Made by a program: the position numbers and the translations under genes. From Palaemon carinicauda (lineage: Eukaryota > Arthropoda > Malacostraca > Decapoda > Palaemonidae): DNA of 64,000 nt. The DNA is taken from positions 26,256,654 to 26,320,653 of the forward strand of contig NC_090767.1 in assembly GCF_036898095.1 (NCBI RefSeq), in the 5' to 3' direction. Positions 1-11,579 of the stretch are shown here, piece after piece; position 1 is the stretch's first letter; every line of letters begins with the position of its first letter. The notes under the pieces are model-generated. The model was given only the letters and a program-made list of their open reading frames with translations. It was not told the origin of the DNA and did no database searches.

Positions 1-108
1 GCTCCTACGCGCCCCCGTGCCCACGCGCGCGCTCCCACGCTCCTGTGACCTCGCCTGCATGCCACCGCGCCCTCGCGCCCGCTCCACCACCCTCTCTCCC
101 CCACGCTG

Positions 109-1888
109 ATGCACGCGCGCGAACGCGAGATTCCTGTGTCACGCGATCCTTTCGGGCGCAACCCTGACCAGGGCCCATCACGCGACCTCCAGCGCGAGCG
201 TCGCCAGGCGGACAGGTCTTCGTCTCGTTCCCCTCCCTGCAAGCGCAGACCAGCGCACTCGCCGGAGGAGGGGCGGTTCCCGGACAGGTCTAAGGACTCT
301 TTCTCTTCAACTTCACAGGCGAACCCGCATTTGTCGCTTCCTCCAAGGGATCGAACGATCCCCTTCCCTCCAGAGGGAGTGTCTGACAGCGCGACTGTCA
401 GCCAGCAGCCCTGGTTCGGTACCCTAGTCAGAGCTTTTGTGCAGGCGATGAAGCCCACCCTCTCTGACATGGGTCGCAATCCAGTGGCAGCTTCCTCCCC
501 CCTGAAGAGGAAGAGAGGAGTCTCTCCCGTGGAAACACCTCCAAGGCCTATTTTATCTCTTCGTAGATCCTTGCGCAAGGCTCCTTCTCCCCCCCAGACT
601 TTCTCTCCCTCCCCTGCTATTGAGGATTACCCATCCTCAGGGGAGTCGGACGAGCCGGACCATTCCCCCATCGCACCAATGGGGGAAGCTCCGCCTCTCC
701 CTGAGAAGTCTTCTCGTCCAGGGGTGGAAAAGAACCTGCACCCATTGTTACTCGAGTCCTGTATCCCGCCCAGGAGGGAACCGAAGGATTCTAAGACGAT
801 CCCTAAATTGTCAGCAAGGATCAGGCAGGAGCCATCTCGACCTTCCGAGGATGTCCACGTCTCCCCCCAGGAAGAGCCACTGGGGACGGGAGACTTCACT
901 GCCAGTCCTTCAGGAGGAGAGCACCAAGAGTCAAAACACACATTCTGGCAAGTCCTGACCCTCATGAGGAACCTCAATGGAATCCCAGACCCTGAGATTC
1001 CTCCTCGTGAAGGTAAGGACACGGTCCTGGACCGCGTCTACGACACCCAGAAATCCTCTAGGGCCAGTGCAGCCTTGCCCTGGTCTCAGGGGATGAAGAG
1101 TGCCAGGGACTAGGTCGAGGGCCAGCTCTCTGAGCTTGCCTCCTCCAGCAGATCCAGCGCCTGTAACAAGCTCCTCCCTCCTCCTCGAGTCCATCAGAGG
1201 AGGTACTTTGAGATCCTTGAGGAGCCTTGTTTGGGTCTTCCGATGCATCACTCTGTGGAAGAACTCACCGGGGGAGTCCCTCTTGAGAGACTCTCCAACC
1301 GGCACGTGTCCTACTCAGCCACTGAGATCCTAAGCCAGGAGAAGGTCGCTAAGTGTGCCATGCAGGCAACTTCGTGGCTGGACATCTGGCTGTGGTCTCT
1401 GGGCATCCTGGTGCGGTCTGAGGACCTCTGCAAAGAAAGCACCAGGAAGGCACTGGAGACTTTTTCTCTCGGGCACACGGACCATTGAGTTTCTGGCCCA
1501 CCAAGTCTCTAGCTTGTGGGCCAATATGATTCTCAAACGTTGGGACGCTGTGGCTGAGAGGTTCCACCAGACGGTTCCCTGTTCGGAGATTAGCAGTCTC
1601 AGACACTCTTCCGTGTTCGGTAAGAACTTGTTTGAGCCTAAGGACGTGGAGCTTACCACTGAGAGGTGGAGGAAGTCCACCCAGGATTCCCTCATCCATA
1701 GGGCCCTGACATCGAGGCCCTACAAACCTCCAGCGGCTCAACAGCCCCGTCCAGCTAAGGACACGAAGAAGACCACTGCAGCGAAGCCGAAGGTGTCTAA
1801 GCCCTTTCCTGCCAAGAGCAGAAGGAGCAAGAAGTCCATCAGGGGAGGCAAGAACCCTAGAGGTAACAGCCGAGGCCATAAACGCTAG
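109..1888 (+). pseudogene. Gag-like ORF of DIRS-like element 1 (broken)
   Basis: Three open blocks join into one basic, Pro/Ser/Arg-rich protein. The first runs 109-1110 and ends in an in-frame TAG at 1111-1113. The same frame continues to 1488, where a shift near 1487 leads into the block ending at 1888. The last ~100 residues hold a helical stretch (around 1490-1700) followed by a Lys/Arg/Gly-rich tail such as KSRRSKKSIRGGKNPRG, as expected for nucleic-acid binding. No zinc knuckle is visible. The Gag call rests on its place directly 5' of the RT and on the basic tail; no sequence motif is diagnostic. The true start may lie upstream, since the frame is open near the window edge. Confidence 0.65.
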
Positions 1889-1986
1889 GGTTGGCAGTCC
1901 CCCTGCATGTCCACCAGTAGGGGGGATGCCTACAAAGTTGTGCAACAAGGTGGCAGCAACTTGGGGCAGATGCCTGGACGATTTCC

Positions 1987-3892
1987 GTGATCGCTCTGGG
2001 TTATCGCGTCCCGTTCACAGCCTCTCTACCTCCCCTGACAGCGAATCCAGTGTCGTTGAGCTCTCTTGCCATGGGATCGGCAAGAGGGCAAGCCCTTTGG
2101 GCAGAAGTCCAGACCATGTTGAAGAAGGACACTCTCCAGAAGGTTGTAGACGGGTCCCCAGGCTTCTACAGTCGACTCTTTCTTGTGAGAAAGGCGTCTG
2201 GAGGCTGGAGACCAGTCATCGACCTCTCAACCCTGAACGGGTTTGTCAAGCAGACTCCGTTCAGTATGGAGACGGCAAACACAGTCAGACTCGCAGTGAG
2301 ACCACAAGACTTCATGTGTACACTGGACCTGAAGGACGCGTACATCCAGATCCCAGTCCATCCGTCTTCAAGGAAGTACCTAAGATATTGCCTAGACAAC
2401 AAGATCTACCAGTTCAAGGTGCTGTGTTTCGGTCTCTCCACAGCCCCTCAGGTGTTTACCAGAGTGTTCACCCTCATCTCTTCGTGGGCTCACAGAATCG
2501 GCATCCGTCTCCTTCGTTATCTGGACGACTGGCTGATCCTAGCGGACTCGGAGGCAACCCTTCTTCGCCACCGAGACAAGCTCCTCGAAGTTTGCCAGGA
2601 TCTAGAGATCATGGTAAATCTCGAGAAGTCCTCTCTGCAGCCCTCTCAGAAACTGGTATATCTAGGCATGGTCATAGACACCAATCTCCACAAAGCCTTC
2701 CCATCAGACGACAGGATAGCAAGGCTGAGGAAGGTCGCGAGACCTTTCCTCAATCGAGAAGAACTCCCAGCCCAATTGTGGCTACGTCTCCTCGGCCACC
2801 TCTCCTCCCTGGTCCGTCTCGTTCCCAACGGTCGCCTCAAAATGAGATCCCTCCAGTGGCGACTCAAGTCCCGGTGGAATCAAGGTCACGATTCCCCAGA
2901 CACTCTGATCCCTATGGGTCCTGTGGAACGGACGGACCTCCGGTGGTGGGTGGCGGACGAGAACCTACGAATGGGAGTGGATCTTCTCGTCCTTCCCCCG
3001 AATTTGATGTTGTTTTCGGACGCATCAATGAAAGGGTGGGGGGGCCCACGTTTTGAACCACAGGACCTCAGGCCTGTGGTCAGAATCAGAAAAGTACCTT
3101 CACATAAACCTGCTAGAAATGAAGGCCTTGTTCCTGGCACTTCAGAAGTTCCACCAAGTCCTGGCGGGCCACTCGGTGGTGGTGATGAGCGACAACACCA
3201 CGGTGGTGGCTTATATCAACAAGCAGGGAGGTATCTTTTTGGAACAGCTATCCCATCTCGCAGTAGAGATCCTGAGATGGTCCGAAGTCCACTCGATCTC
3301 GCTTACGGCTCGCTTCATTCCAGGCAAGAGGAATGTGCTCGCCAACAGTCTGAGCAGAGCGACGCAGATAGTGAGTACCGAGTGGTCTTTGGATGCTCAA
3401 GTAGCCAACAAAGTCCTGACTTTGTGGGGTTCCCCGACTGTGGATCTGTTCGCTACAGTGCTGAACTTCAAGCTTCCGCTGTACTGCTCCCCGCTTCCGG
3501 ACCCCAAGGCTCTCTGGCAGGATGCCTTCCAATAACAGTGGGACAACGTCGATGTGTACGCCTTTCCCCCGTTCTGTCTGATGAGGAGGGTACTCAACAA
3601 GACCAGAATATCGGTCAATTTCTCGATGACCCTAATAGCTCCGCTATGGCATCATGCGGAATGGTTTCCGGACCTTCTGCAACTCCTAACGGAACTTCCG
3701 AGAGAACTCCCTCCACGACATGAGCTACTCAAACAAACACACGCCAACATCTTTCACAAAGCCGTAGCTTCGCTTCGACTTCACGCCTGGACACTATCCA
3801 GCATCTCCTCACAGAGAGAGGTTTTTCGCAACAAGTTGCGAACAGGATGTCTGGACACCTGCGAAGGTCATCCACAGGGGTCTACCAGGTAA
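1987..3892 (+). pseudogene. RT / RNase H / methyltransferase-like polyprotein of DIRS-like element 1 (broken)
   Basis: Reverse transcriptase motifs are clear: GFYSRLFLVRKASGGWRPV near residue 59, LDLKDAY at 113-119, FGLSTAPQVF near 148 and the catalytic YLDD at 178-181. RNase H starts at LFSDASMKGWGG (about 3010-3045). A run of seven G at about 3038 shifts the frame, and RNase H resumes in the next frame (NLLEMKALFLAL, MSDNTTVVAYINKQGG, ANSLSR). The region after VDLFAT (about 3440) through WHHAEWFPDLLQLL (about 3650) matches the methyltransferase-like domain typical of DIRS elements and is cut by an in-frame TAA at 3533-3535. The RT itself is uninterrupted. One frameshift plus one stop make the polyprotein nonfunctional. 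The 3' end overlaps the recombinase frame, as is common in this group. Confidence 0.88.
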
Positions 3893-4803
3893 AGTGGAGA
3901 GTTTTCTGTTGTTGGTGTCGTGGAAGGGGTATCTCTCCACTTGATGCCACTATTCCAGCAATAGCGGAGTTCTTCGTATACTTGCGAGAAGAAATGCGCC
4001 TTCCAGTCTCGGCAGTGAAAGGCTATCGCTCAGCCTTAAGTCTAGCCTTCAGGCTCAAAGGAGTGGACATTTCTTCTTCGCTGGAACTTTCCCTACTCAT
4101 ACGAAGTTATGAACTTACCTGGCCTCAGTCAGAAGTGAGACCTCCTCCATGGAACGTGGTTCGAGTTCTCAGGTCTCTTAAGAGACCTCCCTACGAACCA
4201 TTACACCAGGCTTCAGATCGCCACCTTACTTGGAAGACGGTGTTCCTACTAGCTTTGGTCTCTCGTATGACATCCCCCATTCAATGGGATGGGGGTTAGG
4301 TAACGTTCAGATTTGTCCCTGAGTTTGTTGCTAAGACTCAGAATCCGGGAGTGCCGGACCCACGGTTCGACTCTTTCCTGGTTTCGAGTCTTCGTTCTGT
4401 AACAGATGACCCAGACCATATCCTACTGTGCCCAGTAAGGAGTCTGAGGCTATGTCTTAAAGGAACGGCAGCAGTTCGTCCCCAAGTGCAGGCATTGTTT
4501 GTGAGTACTGGGAAGATGAAGAGGAGGGTTACCAAGAATACCATCTCGGCATGGATTCGGAAGGTAATACACCTATCCCTGAATCCTGATCCTCCTCCGT
4601 CACGTCACCCTAGAGCACATGATGTCAGGGGTGTAGCTACGTCCCTGGCCTTCAAAAAGAACTTCTCAGTGACGCAGGTTCTACAAGCAGGGGTGTGGAA
4701 GCGTCAGACGACCTTCACAGCCCACTACCTGCAAGACGTGACCCACAGGAGACTCGATACGTTCTCTATCGGCCCTGTGGTGGCTGCACAACAGCTGGTC
4801 TAA
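3847..4803 (+). pseudogene. Tyrosine recombinase of DIRS-like element 1 (broken)
   Basis: The N-terminal helical DNA-binding part is seen at IAEFFVYLREEM...VKGYRSALSLAF. The catalytic part keeps HDVR (His codon 4618-4620, Arg 4627-4629) and the nucleophile Tyr in FTAHYLQ (codon 4726-4728). Around 4255-4300 the block that normally carries the first catalytic Arg (an A-x-R-x-x-E context after FLLAL) is missing, and an in-frame TAG sits at 4297-4299. This looks like a small deletion with loss of frame. The reading frame 3' of it is the same as before it. The enzyme should be inactive. Confidence in the family is high because both the HxxR and the Tyr motif lie at the expected spacing. Confidence 0.88.
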
Positions 4804-5280
4804 CCTCAGGCTCCTTAATGGACAAGTAGCAGAAGGTTGAGGGCATTGTTACCCGGTTTTAGTCTGCGTGAATGAAAAGATCTGTCTGGCCCTTATTCTT
4901 TTCTTCATCCTCTCCTCCCTTGGAGAGAGCAGCATCCTGGGTTCTCTGCACAGCTGACCTCAAACCTCTGCAGGTAAGCCATGCTCCCTTGTGTTCCTGG
5001 TATTAAAATGTAATACTGTCATGTCCCCATACCCTGATGAGGTGGTATTGGGAGAGTCCTAGCCTAGATTTCCATCTGAAGAACTCCAGGTCAACTTCCT
5101 AGGACGAGTCACTTCTCACCTTCACACACAGCTTATGTAGGCCGCAGCAGTTTCACAGCTGCCAGCGAGGACCAGGGACCCCTTATTTCTTGAGTACTTA
5201 CACACTCGAATTTGGGGTCCCCGGGCAAGCCAAAGCCAGTATGGCAGGGGACTTACCGCCCTTCCTAAGGGTTGAGTCAC
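4804..5280 (+). other. 3' noncoding region of DIRS-like element 1
   Basis: There is no coding potential. Its first ~200 bases match, in the opposite orientation, the region after the recombinase of element 3 (52330-52920), including the CTCAGGCTCCTT block at 4807. The two elements therefore belong to the same lineage. Confidence 0.75.
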
Positions 5281-5634
5281 CCCATGTAAATAGGGATGTT
5301 TGTATTTCAGTTACGGAACAAATGACAAATTCGTAGATAATTTGTATTTTTCCTAACTACACAAACCTTAGCTATTTACATATATGTGCCTGCCAGCCCT
5401 GTCCCCCAAGATAAGTCCTACCTCTAAGTAAAGTGAGCCTTTCACCGGTGTGTGTGAGGGGGGGGATAGCTAGCTACCCCTCCCTACCCCCCCGCTAACT
5501 AGCGGCGGGGTAGGAAACCCTCGTTAAAACTTTTATGGCTCGTCATTCAGCTACGCCGAAGTAATTACCCCATGTAAATAGCTAAGGTTTGTATAGTTAG
5601 GAAAACTACAAATTATCTACGAATTTGTCATTTT
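5281..5634 (+). repeat. Internal complementary region and right terminal repeat of DIRS-like element 1
   Basis: About 62 bases at 5320-5381 reappear as a near-perfect inverted copy at 5572-5634 (with a TTCCTAACTA / TAGTTAGGAA core). The bases just before 5320 have no partner inside the window. By analogy with elements 2 and 3 they should be complementary to the missing left end. A GC-rich stretch with a short inverted repeat (about 5450-5515) lies between the arms. This fits a DIRS internal complementary region next to the right terminal repeat. Confidence 0.78.
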
Positions 5635-5833
5635 TTATTTAAAAGTGTGTATAAAACATTTTAGCTCAATTTCAGTGTACAACAGGAAAGGTATTGAAGC
5701 AAAACAGGTATACCAGGATTTTCTAATAGCAACACGTACTCATTGTATTTCAGGTCGTAACTTTAAGATAAACCTAAGACTCTTCCAGATCCTGATATGG
5801 CAACACTCATTCATTTTCCCTCTTCTCTTCCAG

Positions 5834-6604
<771 letters not shown>

Positions 6605-7224
6605 GTGAGTGACGATCCTTGCTCTTCGTAGCTGCTTAGTGTCATCTGTGTACTTTGTAGGGTACACTGTAAGCATTGCTAAATGGTTTCAGCTTCTTCT
6701 TTGTCCACTTTTTAATTGTCTACTCTATCTCCGTTCCAAATTCCTGTCTTTCATTTTTCTGTCCAACTTCTTCGATGTTCATACACAAATACAAATTATC
6801 ATCAAACGAGGTAGTTATAATTGCCGGCAGGCGGCGGGGAAGACCCACTCGCATGTCGGTCTGCTCAACACTCACTTGAGATTCAGTTTGTTTAAATCTT
6901 TTAGCTTTTTCTTGATAAAAGGAAAATACAAAAGAAATGATTTTCTGGGTAAGACAAAGATGTGCGATATATTTTTGTGTAAATCTAACATATTAATTTC
7001 ATCGTCCTTGTTCAGTATTGTATACAATATTGTGTTTGTATCTCATGATTAAGAAAAATAGAACCATAAAGGTAAACAGGTTAACTTGAGTGACGATATA
7101 GATTCTTTTACAGTTGATGAAAAAGGTTACGAATTTTCTGATTATGTCTTTAATTTAGATCTTGAATTAATGTGTTAGACTTCACATGTATGCTTTGATC
7201 TAGATATTAATCTTTGGCACCGTC
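6605..7224. other. No recognisable feature
   Basis: AT-rich sequence after the exon 2 donor of the Cdc42-like pseudogene. I looked for the next exon (a WVPEI-like start) and did not see it. Confidence 0.5.
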
Positions 7225-7710
7225 GTTCAATTAGTTCATTATGCTGAATGTTGCATAAGATTCTTCATATCTCTGACCATCCTTTACATTCAGATCTCCC
7301 TGGACAATTCTATCCTGTTCGTAATACTAGGCAGGCAGTTAATTCTAATAGCCAGGCCTTCTCCATCATGAGGCTCAATATTACAAAGTATTCTAGAAGT
7401 TTTATTCCAGCTGTGACCAAGTTGTGGAATGATCTTCCTAATCGGGTAGTTGAATCAGTAGAACTTCAAAAGTTCAAAGTTGCAGCAAATGTTTTTATAT
7501 TGACCAGGCTGACATGAGTCTTTTTATAGTTTATGTAGGACATATCTGTTTTGACGTTGTTACTGTTTTCAGAATGATTTATTGTTAATTTGCTCTCATC
7601 ATTTATTTATTTCCTTTCCTCACGGGGCTATTTTTCCCTATTGGAGCCCTTGGGCTTATAGCATCTTGCTTTTCCAACAAGGGTTGTAGCTTGGCTAATA
7701 ATAATAATAA
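7225..7710 (+). mobile_element. 5'-truncated non-LTR retrotransposon with (AAT)n tail, copy 1 (family A)
   Basis: It carries the C-terminus of a LINE reverse transcriptase followed by a 3' region and an (AAT)n tail (7696-7711). The end block 7619-7710 (CACTGGGCTATTTTTCCC-like to TTGTAGCTTGGCTA) recurs at 8435-8495 (reverse), 8700-8800, 14100-14195, 30685-30745 (reverse), 34740-34860, 35140-35260, 43170-43275 and 51412-51500 (reverse). This is the dominant repeat of the window. 5' truncation and a simple-repeat tail are typical of target-primed insertion. Confidence 0.85.
7248..7517 (+). pseudogene. LINE reverse transcriptase C-terminal fragment
   Basis: An 89-codon open frame whose core SFIPAVTKLWNDLPNRVV and following VELQKFK match the conserved tail of CR1/jockey-type LINE reverse transcriptases (x-W-N-x-L-P then F-K). 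It lacks all catalytic RT motifs because the insertion is 5'-truncated. The ATG is internal to the original protein, so this is a remnant and no gene. The same peptide, shorter and mutated, is found at 8518-8590. The clade within CR1/jockey is inferred only. Confidence 0.75.
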
Positions 7711-8040
7711 TAGTACATGTAATAATTGTGTTTAAAACATGTATAAGAAACATATAACTCACCTCTATAAGGCAAAAATTTGACCCACTGCAAAAATCTA
7801 CTTACGTTGAGTCCTGGAATCAATCAACGATGTAGGACGAGGCATTGCTATGATCTCTTCGCTAAAGTAAATGCATTGAACATTGTAAAGTTCTTTTTGG
7901 TTCTAGTCTTAAGTGTCTTTATACGGAGATCTCTTGTATTACGTTCGTTTCTGAATCGTAACTGGGTTGAAAAAATTGCTCTCTTTGTTTGAAAAATTGG
8001 TTTAAAAAGTTATTTGTTGATGTTTTATATTTTTATATCA
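7711..8040. other. No recognisable feature
   Basis: AT-rich; only short frames; nothing repeated elsewhere in the window was seen. Confidence 0.45.
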
Positions 8041-8056
8041 GTAAGGAACTCCTACA

Positions 8057-8150
8057 GTGACCCCTGCAAGTTTCATTACTCTACATTTAGAATTGTGGCC
8101 AGGAAGCTATTCACAAACAAACACACAAACACACAAAGAGGGAGCTCCCA
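8057..8150 (-). repeat. Partial copy of dispersed repeat family B
   Basis: The stretch from CCCCTGCAAGTTTCATTACT through TTGTGGCCAGGAAGCT to an (ACACAAAC)n-like stretch matches the family B copies at 12655-12885, 13441-13795 and 59936-60995. Only one end of the family is present here. Confidence 0.75.
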
Positions 8151-8364
8151 CAATGATCCGAGTGTTTCTCTCAGCGATATTTGAGGTCCTCGTTTACTCT
8201 GTGTTCCCACACATTCCATTTTCTTTGACTGTTAATTACTTGGTATTTCTTTTATCTTTTGATTTCAATCTTAATTCTTCTTCTCTCACTGTTATCCCTA
8301 CATTAAGGGATCAGCAATTGTTTATAAATTGGGAGAAGGTTTTTACAACCGCATGCCCTAGCAG

Positions 8365-8367
<3 letters not shown>

Positions 8368-8434
<67 letters not shown>
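8368..8434. repeat. (TTA)n microsatellite
   Basis: About 22 TTA/ATT units joined directly to a reverse-oriented family A tail. It is the simple-repeat tail of that insertion, seen on the other strand. Confidence 0.95.
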
Positions 8435-8500
8435 TAGCTAAGTTATAACCCTAGTTGGAAAAGCAGGATGCTATAAGCCCAAGGGTTCCCACAGGATAAA
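8435..8500 (-). mobile_element. Family A retroposon tail, reverse copy
   Basis: The reverse complement of the family A end block (TAGCTAAGTTATAACCCTAG to AAGCCCAAGGG), adjacent to the (TTA)n tract at 8368-8434. Confidence 0.8.
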
Positions 8501-8514
8501 ATAATGGTTTTTAT

Positions 8515-8800
8515 AATCTTGTGGAATGATCATCCTAATCGGGTAGTTGAATCAGTAGAACTTCAAAAGTTCAAACTTGCAGCAAATGTTTTTATGTCTT
8601 TATAGTTTATTAACTAAATATCTGTTTTGATGTTGATACTGTTTTTAGAATATTTTATTTTAACTGTTTATTATTTCTCATAACGTCTTCATTTCCGTAT
8701 TTCCTCTCCTCACTGGGCTATTTTTCCCTGTTGGAGCCCTTGGGCTTATAGCATCTTGCTTTTCAAGTTAGGGTTGTAGCTTAACTAGTGTTAATAATAT
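8515..8800 (+). mobile_element. Family A retroposon, copy 2
   Basis: It begins inside the LINE C-terminal coding sequence (GTGGAATGATCATCCTAATC, matching 7424 onward) and runs through the 3' region to TTGTAGCTTAACTAGTG and a short TAATAATA tail. With the reverse tail at 8435-8500 it forms a head-to-head pair of fragments. Confidence 0.82.
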
Positions 8801-9084
8801 GAAACTCTGATTTATCAGCAAAATGTTATCCTTAATATCTTTCAAATCATTAGAATTCAATTTGAATTTTGGGCTGCTGATATCGCCAGCGGTGTGCTAT
8901 TATAAACTTCAATAGCATTTCGCAGGGAATTGTTTTGTCATAACTGAAGGCTATTTGAGTAAATGCCTTTATTAGTACCCTGATTATACACAATATCTTC
9001 GGCTAGTCATTCCGTGGGTTAGAACCCCGTGATACCTGACGTTAATTCTCTTGTAATATCAATCGCAGAAATATTATAGAGTAG
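8801..9084. other. No recognisable feature
   Basis: AT-rich DNA between two repeat fragments. Confidence 0.45.
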
Positions 9085-9155
9085 GAAGCTGCCGGAGGGA
9101 ACTTCCATCAGGACGACATGGCCGCCATCTCACCCAAAGATAGATTTTTCCTACG
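9085..9155. repeat. Solo terminal fragment of a DIRS element 2-type repeat
   Basis: The run AACTTCCATCAGGACGACAT followed by CCATCTCACCC and AGATAGATTTTTC matches the internal complementary region of element 2 (22341-22390) and its terminal repeats (21893-21950, 30469-30504). No element body is attached, so it is a remnant. Confidence 0.75.
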
Positions 9156-9589
9156 TCATAATCAGTTTATTGTATTCACGATACAAAGAAATGTAGTGTA
9201 CTTTGTAGTATGGTCTTCTGATTGGAAAAGTTAATGCTTATATACAGAAGGTTAATTAATTGTTTTAATATTCCTAGACTTAAAAATAGCTCACATATTA
9301 GATTCTAACTATGAAAATAAAACAAAAGGTTTTCCTTTTCGTCACAATTTGCAAACTAGACCATTGATCCGTTGACTTTACTCACTCCAAAATATGTAAA
9401 ACAGAGTATTGAGGACTTTGGTTATTATGTAGGCTGCAAGAACATTCTGTAATGATTTTGATATTGAAATAAGTGATTCCCAGAACAGAATCAGCAATGG
9501 AGAAATTACGAAAGACATGCCATAAACCTTCACCCAATATAAGAGAATTCTTTCACTGACCTAAAATCCAGTGAACACTATGGAATGGC
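9156..9589. other. No recognisable feature
   Basis: AT-rich. Parts of 9150-9440 (around ATACAAAGAAATGT and ACCATTGATCCGTTGACTTT) resemble 10080-10310, which suggests a small local duplication on either side of the SINE. Confidence 0.45.
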
Positions 9590-9912
9590 AGGTCATTCAA
9601 GTACAGTGTAGGAGAATGTGCTTAAGGGCCGCTCATGAATGGCAGAGGCAAGGGACAGTGACATTGCCCTATCAAACGGGACAATGCCCTAGAGAGACCA
9701 TATAAGCATATGATCAGTGCCCAGGACCCCTCTCCATCCAAGCCAGGACCAAGGAGGGCCAAGCAATGGCTGCTGAGGACTTAACAGATAGACCTGATGG
9801 CTCCCCCAAAACCCACATCCTTAGTTCACAAGAATGGTGAGGTTGCAGCGACCAAAGAAACTATCGAGTTTGAGCAGGACTCGAACCCCAGTCTGGCGTT
9901 CACCTGTATTGT
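9590..9912 (-). mobile_element. tRNA-derived SINE
   Basis: Read on the minus strand, the unit begins with a promoter-like stretch around a B box (GGGGTTCGAGTCC at about 9883-9895), as in tRNA-derived SINEs transcribed by RNA polymerase III. A ~280-base body without reading frames follows, ending near the CTGCCATTCATGAGCGGCC block (9625-9645). A clear A box was not fixed. I recognise the body as a common crustacean repeat from memory; that is recollection and was not checked. No target-site duplication was found. Confidence 0.6.
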
Positions 9913-10382
9913 TACACCCCTACCACAATGCAATAGACTTATTCCTACCTAGCAGTGACTACATACATGTCAAGAAAATGCATTTATATGAAAAACTAAT
10001 TTATTACCAAGATATTTCTCTTGTTTTGGTCTTTGTTTCTTTCAAATCATTTGAATTCAATCTGAATTGTGGTTATTCTATTCATGATACAAAGAAATGT
10101 CTGCTAATTGGAGAAGTTAATGCGTACAGTATATCCAGAAGGTTGATTTCACTGTTTTTATTATATCTAGACTTAGAAAGGACTTACATTTTTCTAACTA
10201 TCTAAAAAAACAAAAAGTTTTTCTGTTCGTTACTATTCGCAATGTAGACCGTTGGACCGTCGACTTTATTTACTCCAAAGTTTGTAAAACAGAACTTTGG
10301 TTATTATGTAGGCTACAAAAACATAAATTGACACTTGAATACCTACAAGTAAACCTTAATATTAACAATATTTGGAAATTTC
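9913..10382. other. No recognisable feature
   Basis: AT-rich. It shares several short blocks with 9150-9440 (see that entry). Confidence 0.45.
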
Positions 10383-10681
10383 CAACCCTTAACCCCCAAG
10401 GGTTATCTTTTTCAAGCACATTTTGCAGTATTTTTTTTTCAAGCACATTTTGCAGTATATTTTTTTTTAATTGCTCTAACAGCCTTAATTTTCATCATAG
10501 AGAGGTCAGGTTGGTCTCATTCTCTTGGAAAATGCCTGAAGTTCTCAAAAAAATTATCAAAAATATGCAAAAGATAATTTTTATAGCATTTTTTTGCAAG
10601 GACGTACCGGTACGTCCATGGGGGTAAAGGGATGAGTTTTGTGAAACGCACCAGTACGTCCTTTTGGGGGTAAAAGGGTTA
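10383..10681. mobile_element. MITE-like element with degenerate terminal inverted repeats
   Basis: The left end AACCCTTAACCCCCAA and the right end TTGGGGGTAAAAGGGTTA form imperfect inverted repeats about 300 bases apart. Near the right end an 18-base perfect palindrome GGACGTACCGGTACGTCC (10600-10617) is followed by a second diverged half (CGCACCAGTACGTCC at about 10646-10660). An internal 22-base direct duplication around TTCAAGCACATTTTGCAGTA sits at 10409 and 10439. There is no coding capacity. The superfamily is not assigned. Confidence 0.65.
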
Positions 10682-11579
10682 AAATGAATACTCTGTTACA
10701 CTTGTATAAGTATAGATTTTGTCTAAATAATTAGTTATGTTCCGAAAACAGGCCACACATTTAAGTGATAGTATTGTCCAAGTGTCTCCATCTGCTGGTG
10801 GTGAATAAAGACAAAATCAAAAGCAAAACTTTGGAAAAGTGGATGACTTTATCAAGATTCTTTGAAAAGTTCAGAATTATGGTGGAAGACTAAAAGAATG
10901 ATTAAGATATCATTAAAGATAATATTCTAGTAATGTATTTTGCTTTTATTATCTGTGTTGTCTTATAATATTTTTAAAAACGTGACTAAAGTTTTTTTCT
11001 TTTCCAGGTGATCGGTATCAGTACGAAGAAGACTTGCCAAGATCACTGAAGAATCTTCTGGTGTAGATAATGACATAAGAAGCCATAGATAATTACACCT
11101 AGAGTACATCAAGAATCCTCGTAGCTACGAGACCTCTCTCGTTTATTACGGAAGTCGCCGTTTTTTACTTTGATAGTTAAAGTATTTTGGTATATATATA
11201 TGTGCGTGCGTGGTGCAAGATTGTTTGAAAGTACTGTATGCTTCTACAACAATTATTTTTAATAGTTGAAGAATTCACAGGTTCATACATGGAAAGCTGT
11301 ACGTTTGCAGCTCAGTAAATGAATGTGTGTGTGTGTGTGTATTGCTTAAATCATTCTTCATACTGAATGATATGGACATACATTTATTCATTATTAGCTC
11401 CTTTCTTTCCTCGGATCAGTAGGATTTTATGTCTCAAGTCCTACTTGAAGGATTTTTAAAGGATTTCGAAAATGTCTTCCACAAGTCTCTTCAAGTCTTT
11501 TTCTTGTAATGTCTTAACCATTTAGTTATGGCTCATTTTTCCTTTGCTTACGCATACACCAAACAGCTTGGCCTATTCT
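10682..11579. other. No gene recognised
   Basis: A pyrimidine tract plus AG at about 10990-11008 looks like a splice acceptor, but the sequence after it (to about 11065) has stops in a Cdc42-compatible reading, so I do not call an exon. A short (GT)n lies at about 11325-11340. Confidence 0.4.

Larger units (their letters stand above)
1..5634 (+). mobile_element. DIRS-like tyrosine-recombinase retrotransposon 1, 5' end outside window
   Basis: DIRS elements encode a Gag-like protein, an RT/RNase H/methyltransferase-like polyprotein and a tyrosine recombinase in place of a DDE integrase, and they integrate from a circular DNA. Here the order gag (to 1888), RT-RNase H-methyltransferase-like (1987-3892) and recombinase (3847-4803) is directly readable, followed by noncoding DNA and an inverted structure ending near 5634. 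The left terminal repeat lies outside the window. The copy is dead: stops at 1111, 3533 and 4297, frameshifts near 1487 and 3040, and a deletion in the recombinase. The GC-rich coding part contrasts with the AT-rich flank after 5640. Confidence 0.9.

Noticed and set aside
8368..8437. Open frame encoding a poly-Tyr run
   Set aside because: A translation of the (TTA)n microsatellite.
9880..9912. A true tRNA gene at the B box
   Set aside because: No cloverleaf or anticodon arm could be placed; fits a SINE head.
10990..11066. Possible further exon of the Cdc42-like copy after a pyrimidine tract and AG
   Set aside because: The translation (TKKTCQDH then stop) does not match any Cdc42 segment.
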